Below, piece by piece: positions 45,247-54,998 of a DNA stretch of 64,000 bases (the first letter of the stretch is position 1; each line of letters opens with the position of its first letter). The notes below the pieces were generated by a model. The model was not told where the DNA came from, made no database searches, and was given only the letters and a program-made list of their open reading frames with translations. The DNA is from Sandaracinaceae bacterium (GTDB taxonomy: Bacteria > Myxococcota_A > Polyangia > Polyangiales > Houyiibacteriaceae), in assembly GCA_020633075.1 (NCBI GenBank), contig JACKEI010000001.1, forward strand, positions 1,674,001-1,738,000, in the 5' to 3' direction. A program made the translations under genes and the position numbers.

Positions 45247-46379
45247 GGAGTGGTCCGGGCCGTGTCGGCCGGCTCGGTGGCGTTGGCGGCACGCGTGCGG
45301 AACGTGGCGAAGGCCTCGAGCATGGTGTCGTTTTCGCTGGGGGAGCCGAGGCTCACGCGCAGGTGGTGAGAGAGAGGGGGGCCGAAGGCCCGCAGGATGA
45401 CGCCTTGACGCAGGAACCACTCGTAGGCTTGCGCGGAGGGCGCGTCCACCGACACCAGCACGAAGTTGGCCTGACTGGGGGCGACCGCGAAGCCCAGCTC
45501 GGTGAGGCGAGCCGCCACGCGCTCGCGCTCCTGGCTGTTGAGCGCCACGGCGCGCGCCAGGTGGGCGGTGTCCGCCAGCGCGGCGATGGCCCCGGCCTGC
45601 GCGAGGGCGTTCACGTTGAAGGGCGCGCGCAGGCGCTCCAGCCAGCCGATCATCTCGGGGGCCGCCACGGCGTAGCCCACACGCAGGCCGGCGAGCCCGT
45701 AGGCCTTCGAGAAGGTGCGGAGCACGATGGTGCGCGGGTGCAGGTGGCGCAGCGAGAGCCCGCTGACGTAATCCGGAGCCGTCGCGAACTCGGCGTAGGC
45801 CTCGTCCAGCACGGGCACCACCTCGCGCGGGAGCTCGCTCAGCAGACGCCGCAGCGCCTGCTCGCCCACGTAGGCCCCGGTGGGGTTGTTGGGGTTCGAC
45901 AGAAAGAGCAGGCGCGTGCGCGGCGTGACGGCGGCCAAGAGCGCGTCGACGTCCCAGGCGACGTCGTCCACTAGCGGCACATCGGTGAAGGGAATGCCCC
46001 CCGCGACGCACGCGATGCGGTAGCAGAGGAACGAGGGCTCGCCGAAGACGACGTGGTCCTCAGCGGCGGCGAAGACGCGCCCGATGAGGTCGATCAGCTC
46101 GTTGCTGCCGTTGCCGAAGGCCAGCTCGCCGGGCTCGATGGCCCAGTGCCGCGCCAGCGCAGCACGCAGGTCGTGCGCGCGTGGGTCCGGGTAGAGGTGA
46201 ACGTTGGCGAGCAGCTCCGCGAGCGCTTCGGCCACGCGCGGCGAGGCCCCGATGGCGCTCTCGTTGCTGGCGAGCTTGACCAGCCGGTCGATGCCGTACT
46301 CGCGCCGGATCTGCTCGATGGGGGCGCCGGGGACATACGGCGCGAGGAGCGTGATGGGTGTCGGGACGAGGCTGGGCAT
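45243..46379 (-). CDS. hisC: histidinol-phosphate aminotransferase (or related aromatic aminotransferase)
   Basis: A 378-residue PLP-dependent aminotransferase of fold type I. LASNESAIGASP, FGNGSNELIDLI, SNPNNPTGAYV, DEAYAEF and the PLP-lysine motif FSKAYGLAGLRVGY are all present and characteristic of HisC. Because it is coupled by an ATGA overlap to aroA, an aromatic amino acid role is also possible: HisC paralogues next to aroA/tyrA often act on phenylpyruvate or 4-hydroxyphenylpyruvate. ATG 46377-46379 gives MPSLVPTPITLLAPYVPG, a normal start. First in the operon. Confidence 0.93.
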   Translation of the reverse strand: MPSLVPTPITLLAPYVPGAPIEQIRREYGIDRLVKLASNESAIGASPRVAEALAELLANVHLYPDPRAHDLRAALARHWAIEPGELAFGNGSNELIDLIGRVFAAAEDHVVFGEPSFLCYRIACVAGGIPFTDVPLVDDVAWDVDALLAAVTPRTRLLFLSNPNNPTGAYVGEQALRRLLSELPREVVPVLDEAYAEFATAPDYVSGLSLRHLHPRTIVLRTFSKAYGLAGLRVGYAVAAPEMIGWLERLRAPFNVNALAQAGAIAALADTAHLARAVALNSQERERVAARLTELGFAVAPSQANFVLVSVDAPSAQAYEWFLRQGVILRAFGPPLSHHLRVSLGSPSENDTMLEAFATFRTRAANATEPADTARTTP

Positions 46380-46451
46380 GGGGTCTCGGGGCGGCGCGGG
46401 GCGCACCGCCCCCCGCAGTATGCGGCGACTCGCCCCGCCAGCAACCACGTT

Positions 46452-49082
46452 TCAGGAGTGCTCGGGCGTGTCGTCCAGCAGGGCGCGCAGCCGCGCCAGG
46501 GCCACCAGGGCGTCGAGCGGCGTCATGCGGTCCACGTCCAGCTCGGCCAGCGTGCGCTCCACGGCAGACGGGCCCCGCTTGGCCTCGCTGGCAGGGACGA
46601 AGAGCGAGAGCTGGGCCTTGCCGGCCTCGTCCAGCGGGCGCATGCGCGCGTGGGCGCCCGACGGTAGCGCCGCGCCCTTCTCGAGGTCTTGGAGGAGCGT
46701 CTTGGCGCGCGCCAGCACGATGGGCGGCACCCCGGCCAGGCGCGCCACCGCGATGCCGTAGCTGCGGTTGGCGCCCCCGGGCACCAGCTTGTGCAGGAAG
46801 ACGACGCTCTCGCCGTGCTCACGCGCCGCGACGTTGAAGTTCACCACGCCGGGGCGCGTGTCCGCCAGCTCGCAGAGCTCGTGGTAGTGCGTGGCGAAGA
46901 TGGCGCGGCAGCCGATGGCGTCGTGCAGGTGCTCGGCGACGGCCCAGGCGATGCTGAGCCCGTCGTAGGTGCTGGTCCCGCGCCCGATCTCGTCCAGGAT
47001 CACGAGTGAGCGGGCCGAGGCCCCGCGCAGGATGGACGCCGCCTCGGTCATCTCCACCATGAAGGTGCTCTGGCCGCGCGAGAGGTTGTCGCTGGCCCCG
47101 ACCCGCGTGAACACGCGGTCCACCACGCCGATACGCGCCTTCGCGGCGGGCACGAAGCCGCCCGCCTGGGCGAGGATCACGGCGAGCGCCACCTGCCGCA
47201 TGGCGGTGGACTTGCCGGCCATGTTGGGCCCGGTGAGCACCATCAGCCGCGGTCCGTCCGAGTCCAGGAGCACGTCGTTGGGCACGAACTCCCCCGCTGC
47301 GGACAAGCGCTCGACGATGGGGTGACGGGACTCCAGCAGCTCGAGCGCCGTGTCGGTGTCCACCTCGGGGCGGACGTAGTCGAAGCGGTGCGCCACCTCG
47401 GCCAACGCGGCATGCACGTCCAACACCGCGAGCTCCGAGGAGAGCGCGCGCAGCGCGTCCGCCTCCGCGCGCACGGCCTCGCACAGGCGCTCGAAGTGCG
47501 CTTCCTCGAGGGCCTTCGCGCGGTCGTCTGCGGTGAGGATGCGCTCCTCCAGGTTGACCAGCTCCTCCGTGACGAAGCGCTCGGCGTTGGCCACCGTCTG
47601 CTTGCGCACGAAGTGCGCGGGGACCGCGCCGAGGTTGGAGCGCGTGACCTCGAAGAAGTAGCCGAAGACCTTGTTGAAGCGGATCTTGAGCGAGCCGATG
47701 CCGGTGGCTTCGCGCTCCCGCTGCTCCAGCGCCAACAACACGTCTTTGCCCGTCTCGGAGAGCCCGCGCAGCTCGTCGAGCTCTGCGTCCACCCCCGGCC
47801 GCACGATGCCCCCTGCCCGCGAGGTGGTCGGGGGATCCTCCACCAGCTCGCGCTCCAGCTGCGCGCGCAGCGCTGGGCGCAACATGCGGGGCACGGCGTC
47901 ACTCAGCGGATCATCCGTGAACCCAGAGCCCCCTTCGACCAGCTGTGCGGCCAGGGCCTCGGCAGCGCACAAGCTCGCGCGGATGGCGCCCAAGTCACGA
48001 GGGCTCGCGCTGTTCATGGCCACGCGCGTCGCGAGGCGCTCGAGGTCACCGGCCGCGGCGAGCGTGGCGCGGAGCGTGCCCCGCAGCGCAGCGTTGCCCA
48101 CCAGCGCCTCGACCTTGTCGTGGCGTCTGCGGATGCGACCGACGGCCGTGAGCGGCGCCAACAGCCGACGCCGCAGCAGCCGCGCGCCCATGGGCGTCTT
48201 GGTGACGTCCAGGTGGTGCAGCAGCGAGCCCTGCCGCTCGCCGGCCAGGGTCCGCACGATCTCCAGGTTCCGCACGGCCGCCTCGTCCAGGATGAGCTGC
48301 TCGCTCGGATCGTAGTGCCCCACGCGCTGCACGGAGAGGGGCGTACCTGGCTGGCTGGCGCTCGCGTACGCGATCACGCTCTCGATGGCGCGCAGGGCCT
48401 CGGCGCTGAAGGCCGCGCGCGTGTCCGCGGCCTGGTCGGACCCCAGCACCTCGGCGAGCAGGCCGGCTTCTGACGCTGGGGCCAGCTGGCCGGGGGTGTT
48501 CTCCAGCTGGGCGCGCACCGCGTCATGGAGCGGCCCGCTCAGCTCGGGCAGCAAGAGCTCGCGGGGATCCAGGCGCACCAGCTCCGCCAGCGCCGCGTCC
48601 ACGTCAGGCAGGTCGCACGCACGGAGCGCGCCTGTGGACAGATCGAAGGCGCACAGCCCCACGCGCTCTCGCCCCGCGTACAGCGCCGCCAGCAGGTGCT
48701 CCGCGCGGTCATCGAGGGCGTCGGGCTCGAGGCATAGGCCCGGGGTGATGACCCGCACCACCTCCCGCGGCACGACGCCTTTCACCGTAGAGGGATCAGC
48801 CATCTGCTCACAGATGGCGACCTTCTGCCCCATGCGTAGCAGGCGCGTGAGGTATCCCGAGGCCGCGTGATGAGGCACGCCGGCCATGGGTATCGGGTTA
48901 CCGTCCGGGTCCTTGCCGCGGAAGGACTGCACGATGCCCAACAGCTCCGACGCGCGCACGGCGTCGTCGAAGAAGAGCTCGTAGAAGTCCCCGAGTCGGA
49001 AGAAGAGCAGCGCGTCGGGGTACTGCTCCTTGGCCTTGAGAAACTGCAGGATGACGGGGGAGTGACCCTTGCTGTTGGCCAC
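46452..49082 (-). CDS. mutS: DNA mismatch repair protein MutS
   Basis: An 876-residue MutS that detects mismatches and small loops. The N-terminal mismatch-binding domain has the Phe-x-Glu in FFRLGDFYELF (about residues 28-38). The ATPase domain has Walker A LTGPNMAGKSTAMRQ, Walker B LVILDEIGRGTSTYDG, and ATHYHEL. Length fits MutS1. It starts at GTG 49080-49082, 11 bases after the stop of a lipoprotein gene, so it may be co-transcribed with the two upstream lipoproteins. No MutL in view. Confidence 0.98.
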   Translation of the reverse strand: MANSKGHSPVILQFLKAKEQYPDALLFFRLGDFYELFFDDAVRASELLGIVQSFRGKDPDGNPIPMAGVPHHAASGYLTRLLRMGQKVAICEQMADPSTVKGVVPREVVRVITPGLCLEPDALDDRAEHLLAALYAGRERVGLCAFDLSTGALRACDLPDVDAALAELVRLDPRELLLPELSGPLHDAVRAQLENTPGQLAPASEAGLLAEVLGSDQAADTRAAFSAEALRAIESVIAYASASQPGTPLSVQRVGHYDPSEQLILDEAAVRNLEIVRTLAGERQGSLLHHLDVTKTPMGARLLRRRLLAPLTAVGRIRRRHDKVEALVGNAALRGTLRATLAAAGDLERLATRVAMNSASPRDLGAIRASLCAAEALAAQLVEGGSGFTDDPLSDAVPRMLRPALRAQLERELVEDPPTTSRAGGIVRPGVDAELDELRGLSETGKDVLLALEQREREATGIGSLKIRFNKVFGYFFEVTRSNLGAVPAHFVRKQTVANAERFVTEELVNLEERILTADDRAKALEEAHFERLCEAVRAEADALRALSSELAVLDVHAALAEVAHRFDYVRPEVDTDTALELLESRHPIVERLSAAGEFVPNDVLLDSDGPRLMVLTGPNMAGKSTAMRQVALAVILAQAGGFVPAAKARIGVVDRVFTRVGASDNLSRGQSTFMVEMTEAASILRGASARSLVILDEIGRGTSTYDGLSIAWAVAEHLHDAIGCRAIFATHYHELCELADTRPGVVNFNVAAREHGESVVFLHKLVPGGANRSYGIAVARLAGVPPIVLARAKTLLQDLEKGAALPSGAHARMRPLDEAGKAQLSLFVPASEAKRGPSAVERTLAELDVDRMTPLDALVALARLRALLDDTPEHS

Positions 49083-49093
49083 GCCGCCCGCCC

Positions 49094-51613
49094 CTACTGC
49101 ACCGAGGTCTGACGCGACAAGGGATCGAGGGCGTACTGCGCCATGGACGACGCCGCCGAGTCGATCACGATGAGGTTGTCGCCGTTGGGCGTCAGGACGA
49201 CGTCCGAGACGATGCGGCCCACGTCGATGAGCGCCACGGGCGGCAACGAGCGGGTGGTCAGACCCAGCGTCGAGCGAATGCCCTCCATGCTGCCGATGGT
49301 GGTCCCATCCGAGCGAACCGCGCCCACCTGGAAGGCGATGTAGGGGTTCACGTACGCGCGCCCCACGAAGGCGCGCCCCTCGACGCGAGTCTGCGGATCA
49401 GCCGGGTCGAACGGCCGCGTGGCGTCCACACGACAGCTGCCCCCGACGGAGACGACCCGATGGAGAAAGGACGCGAACGAGCTGCGCAGCAGATAGGCCG
49501 CGCGCGTGTGGACCGCGAAGGGCGTCACCCCGGGGAAGCAGGTCTGCACGTCTGCAAGGGTGTAGCTCACGGGCGGCATCCCCGCGATGGGCGCGCCGTT
49601 TACGCCGCGGCGCACGGGCAGCCGCACCACCACGCCCGTGTCGGTGGCCTCCACGATCTCGAGGTAGACCTGATCACGCGATGACGCGTCCAAGAACGGG
49701 CGGCAGCGCTCGAACGAGGAGCTGGTGCCCGCGTCCAACGCGGCTTGGATGGAAGGGATGAGCTCCCCGGTGAACACGAGCCGGTCGCCCACGTAGCCCG
49801 CGAGCGGGTCGTCCGCCGACAGCCCCGAGGCCGCGACGTCGTTCTCACCCAGCACCCCCCACTCGCAGAAGCTCACCCCTGTGCCCACGAAGAGCGTGCC
49901 GTCGCTCGTGTCGAAGCGGCCTGCGGAGACCGCGAAGGGGAGCTGCCCCTCCCACTCGCCAGACCATGTCTGTGAAGGGCTGGACCAGGGGTCCGCCGAG
50001 GCGCAGACCAGCGCGGCGCCGGTGTCTGGAAACACGCTGAGCATGCCGGCGGGGCAGGTCGAGAACGGAATCAAGCCGGGGCCCGACCCGGTGGACGGCA
50101 CACCGCTCTCTTGGATCTGCCCGGCGCTTCCGTCGAAGCTGAGCGACGGAAGCCCCAAGAGCGTGGGGTCGTCGGCCACGAACGTGCCGATGCGTGGACG
50201 GTGGCGCTCGATGCGGACGTTCACGTCGCTGTCGACCTCGGGATTGCGACACGCGGCGCCGCCGCGGCACGGCGCGTCCAGGTCGTACACGTCGACGATG
50301 GCGAGGTTGCCGTCCTCTTGGCCGGCGAGCAGGAACACGCCACGCAGCGTGTCGGGTCGGGCGTCTTCGGCTTCCGAGCTGACCGCGGGGTCGCACTCGG
50401 CTGGGGCCATGCCGCCCGCGACGCTGTAGCTGGGCGCTATCACGCGCAGGCGGCCGGCCCCTGCGCGCATGGCGACGCGGTCGTTCGCCGTGTGCCCCGT
50501 GTTCACGGGGAGCACCGCGCCAAAATTCGGCGCGCCGTCCGTGTAGTCCATCGCCAGCACCGAGTTGTCGGTCGCGTCGATGGCGTAGAGGTAGCGCTGC
50601 GTGGCGCTGCGCTGCCCGGTGGTGGCGGGCACCGCGGGCGTGACCACGACCTGCTCGGTGGGGACGGAGGGCGAGAGGGGCGCGAGCGCGAGCGCATCCG
50701 CGCCGGCCGCGTCCAAGACCAGGCGGTGGATGATGGGCAGGTTCGCATCCGCCACCAGCATCACGGGCGGCGTGACGGTCGTGTCGAGCGTGAGCTGCAA
50801 GGGCCGCGGCGTGGCCCCGAGCTGCAGCGGCGCACGAGGCGCAGTCAGCACGGGGTGCGGCAGACCATCCTCGGAGCCCGTGGGACAGAAGCGCCGATAC
50901 GGATCTCCGTCTGGCACCGCCGCGACGGGCGCGGGAACGGTTCCGTCGAGCGTGATCTCGCGCACGAACGTCAGGGGCGCGGTGGCGCTGCTCACGTCCA
51001 CGGCCACCTCGGCGATCGTGCCGTTGTCCGGCAGGGCGACGTAGAGGAAGTCCTCGGCGGGCGACAGCACCATGTCGGACGGAGAACCCGGCAGACTGAG
51101 CTGCCCGCCCACGTCCCCGTTGGTCACGGCGTCCGGGTGAAACTGCGTCAACGGCAGCCACGAGATGGTGCGACTGCTCTGGTTCGCGACGAAGGCGTAG
51201 CGTCCGACGAGCGCCGGCACCGCGATGGCGGTGGGGTTCTCGCCCACCAGCACGAACGTGAACCCGGGCACCCGCAGGTCGGCGTCCAGGACCAAGCGCT
51301 CGTCCAGGTCCACCGCGGCGACCTCGCCCTGGGCGGTCTGAGTCACCAAGGCGATGAGGGCGAAGTCCTCGCTGTCACGGTCGAGCTCGATGTCGTCACA
51401 GCTCGCGAGCGGCACGAAGGTGTTCGCCGTGCGATCGTAGCAGGCAAACGCCACGCGCTCGGGGCGGTCGAAGGTGCGCGGCTGAATGACCGTGCCCTTG
51501 TTCCCGCAGGCGGTCAGGACGTGCAGCGCGGGCAGCGCCAGGAGCACCACGAGCGGGAGCGACGCCGCTCGCGCGGGGCGAAAAGGCAGCTTCTCTGGCG
51601 TACGGGCGCTCAT
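49094..51613 (-). CDS. uncharacterised propeller-like lipoprotein (839 aa)
   Basis: An 839-residue lipoprotein with lipobox VLTAC (Cys near residue 36) after a normal signal stretch. The mature part has repeated beta-blade-like segments (AVPALVGRYAFVANQSSRTI, GSPSDMVLSPAEDFLYVALP, YLYAIDATDNSVLAMDY, SDVVLTPNGDNLIVIDS), typical of YncE/NHL-like beta-propellers. About ten Cys, several in DxxC contexts, suggest disulfides. ATG 51611-51613 overlaps the stop of a similar lipoprotein upstream by 4 bp. Both are probably exported and act together; ligand unknown. Confidence 0.8.
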   Translation of the reverse strand: MSARTPEKLPFRPARAASLPLVVLLALPALHVLTACGNKGTVIQPRTFDRPERVAFACYDRTANTFVPLASCDDIELDRDSEDFALIALVTQTAQGEVAAVDLDERLVLDADLRVPGFTFVLVGENPTAIAVPALVGRYAFVANQSSRTISWLPLTQFHPDAVTNGDVGGQLSLPGSPSDMVLSPAEDFLYVALPDNGTIAEVAVDVSSATAPLTFVREITLDGTVPAPVAAVPDGDPYRRFCPTGSEDGLPHPVLTAPRAPLQLGATPRPLQLTLDTTVTPPVMLVADANLPIIHRLVLDAAGADALALAPLSPSVPTEQVVVTPAVPATTGQRSATQRYLYAIDATDNSVLAMDYTDGAPNFGAVLPVNTGHTANDRVAMRAGAGRLRVIAPSYSVAGGMAPAECDPAVSSEAEDARPDTLRGVFLLAGQEDGNLAIVDVYDLDAPCRGGAACRNPEVDSDVNVRIERHRPRIGTFVADDPTLLGLPSLSFDGSAGQIQESGVPSTGSGPGLIPFSTCPAGMLSVFPDTGAALVCASADPWSSPSQTWSGEWEGQLPFAVSAGRFDTSDGTLFVGTGVSFCEWGVLGENDVAASGLSADDPLAGYVGDRLVFTGELIPSIQAALDAGTSSSFERCRPFLDASSRDQVYLEIVEATDTGVVVRLPVRRGVNGAPIAGMPPVSYTLADVQTCFPGVTPFAVHTRAAYLLRSSFASFLHRVVSVGGSCRVDATRPFDPADPQTRVEGRAFVGRAYVNPYIAFQVGAVRSDGTTIGSMEGIRSTLGLTTRSLPPVALIDVGRIVSDVVLTPNGDNLIVIDSAASSMAQYALDPLSRQTSVQ

Positions 51614-53118
51614 CGGAGGCCTCCCTGGAGCGTGGTCGGGCGCCCGATGAGGCCGAGCAGTTGCGGAGCACACTCGCGACCGGGGACTCCGGGTTCATCC
51701 AGGCACGCCAGCATCGGCGCGAGGTCCACCACGCGCAGGACCGAGGTCCGGAAGTCCGCGATGTAGGCGCGCTCGCGCACCGTGTCGACCTCGAACTCGA
51801 AGGGCCCGGTCATGCCGCGCACCACCGCGGTGAGCTCGCGCGCCACCAGGTCCACGACGTACACGTCGCGGCTGTCGAAGCAGCTCACGAAGGCAAACTC
51901 GCGACCGTGCAGCGTGACGACGCGCAGGCGGGACGGTCCTACGCCGACCTCGACGCTGTCCACCACGGACAAGCGACCGTCTGGCTGCAGTCCCCCTTGG
52001 GCGACGACCAAGGTGCCGGGCAGCCGCGTGAGCACGAGGGTGTTGCCTTGGCTGTCGAAGGCCACCCCGCGCGCGTCGAGCGTTCCGTCGCCGGTCACCC
52101 CCGCGACCCGCGCGAGTCCAGCGTTGTACAGCAGACCGTCCTCGACCGCGATGTCGGCGCTGCCGTCGAGGCCGACGCCGATGCGCGCGATCAGCGGGGA
52201 GAGCGCGCTGGGCATCCACACGGCGCCGTCCGGGCCGAGAGTTGCCGCGATGAGCTCGCTGGAGAAGCCGTCGATGCTGTCCACCATGGTCAGCCCGTCG
52301 CCGCGGTCGATGAGGAAGCTGGCGGTCCCGGAGCGATGAGCAACGATGATCGCGCTCCCCTCCTCACCTGCCACCAGGTCGGCGAGCGGCCGCACGCTCA
52401 GGCCGAGAGGGTCAGGCTGCAGGGAGAGCCCGCGCGCGGCGGCCAGGGTCTGGTCCACATGCCGGTGCGCGGCGTCACACTCGTGAACCTCGCCGGCGTT
52501 GCCACCGCAGCGCAGCCCACCGTCGGCTTCTAGATCCACCACGGTGATGTCCGCGTCGGCCCGGATGCCGAGGTACACGCGCTCACCCGCGGCGTCGAGC
52601 GCCACGCTGGAGCCGTAGCTCCCCACGCGCACTTCGCCGACCAGGAGCCCCGGAGCCGTCGTCACGATCAGCTGACCGCCTGCGTCGTCCACCCGCTCCA
52701 GCTGCTCCGGCACGACCACGCAGGCCTCCGGAACGGCGCAACCTTCCGTCTCACGGCACTCCGCGTCGCTCAAGCCCGCGCGCGGCGCCACACAAGCCGC
52801 GTCGATGGTGGCGTTGAGCACGTCGAGGTCGTAGCTGTGCAGAGAGCCCCCGGCGTAGCGGAGGTTGAAGTTCGAGTTCAGCACCAGCAGGTGAGTTGGG
52901 GCGCCGGACGACGGCTGGCGCATGGCCGTGGCGATGGGCGACAGGAGCAGCCCAGTGGGGGGTGCCTCGCCCGGGTTGGAGAGGCAGCTGCAGAGCAGAC
53001 CCACCAGCATCGCTGCGGACGGCGCCCGCACGTAGCCAGCGAAGGCGGGGCGTCGGCGCCCCTCCCGCGAAGCGGCGCGCGGCGCGCGTTCTGGAGACCG
53101 GGCTAGGTGGGTCGACAT
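51610..53118 (-). CDS. uncharacterised propeller-like lipoprotein (502 aa)
   Basis: A 502-residue protein with an N-terminal extension of about 35 residues before the signal (AAMLVGLLCSC, lipobox Cys near residue 45). The mature part has propeller-like strand repeats (THLLVLNSNFNLRYAGG, GERVYLGIRADADITVVDLE, GREFAFVSCFDSRDVYVVDL, RERAYIADFRTSVLRVVDL). Layout and motifs match the downstream 839-residue lipoprotein, to which it is coupled by an ATGA overlap; they are likely paralogues or subunits. ATG 53116-53118 was chosen; a start nearer the signal peptide is possible. Confidence 0.75.
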   Translation of the reverse strand: MSTHLARSPERAPRAASREGRRRPAFAGYVRAPSAAMLVGLLCSCLSNPGEAPPTGLLLSPIATAMRQPSSGAPTHLLVLNSNFNLRYAGGSLHSYDLDVLNATIDAACVAPRAGLSDAECRETEGCAVPEACVVVPEQLERVDDAGGQLIVTTAPGLLVGEVRVGSYGSSVALDAAGERVYLGIRADADITVVDLEADGGLRCGGNAGEVHECDAAHRHVDQTLAAARGLSLQPDPLGLSVRPLADLVAGEEGSAIIVAHRSGTASFLIDRGDGLTMVDSIDGFSSELIAATLGPDGAVWMPSALSPLIARIGVGLDGSADIAVEDGLLYNAGLARVAGVTGDGTLDARGVAFDSQGNTLVLTRLPGTLVVAQGGLQPDGRLSVVDSVEVGVGPSRLRVVTLHGREFAFVSCFDSRDVYVVDLVARELTAVVRGMTGPFEFEVDTVRERAYIADFRTSVLRVVDLAPMLACLDEPGVPGRECAPQLLGLIGRPTTLQGGLR

Positions 53119-53176
53119 CGGCGCGCAAGGTAGTCGGAACCCATGGGGGGAGCAACCGCCGCCGCCGTTTGCGCCC

Positions 53177-53204
53177 AAAAAACGAAGGCCCTCGTGAGAG
53201 GGCC
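53177..53204 (-). terminator. intrinsic terminator of the Ser/Thr kinase gene
   Basis: On the minus strand GGCCCTC-TCAC-GAGGGCC (7-bp stem, 53187-53204) is followed by TTCGTTTTTT (A tract 53177-53182 on the plus strand). It lies 42 bases past the kinase stop. This is the best intrinsic terminator in the window. Confidence 0.85.
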
Positions 53205-53245
53205 CTCGTGTGGCGGGTCGCGCGGTGCGACCCCTGAGCCGACGC

Positions 53246-54793
<1,548 letters not shown>

Positions 54794-54998
54794 GCTCATA
54801 TCCTCGGGCGGTGTAGTCCGTCAGGAACAGATCGTTACTGCGAGACCATACGACTCATCATCGACAAAGTTAGGTTGCTTGAAAAGGTAGCGTCCGGATG
54901 GACCCCATGCCAGCCTCACATAGCGTCTCAGGACGTATACGAACCGTCAAGTCATCATCCGGGTGCCGTACCGTACGCACGAACGCGTCACAGGCTTC

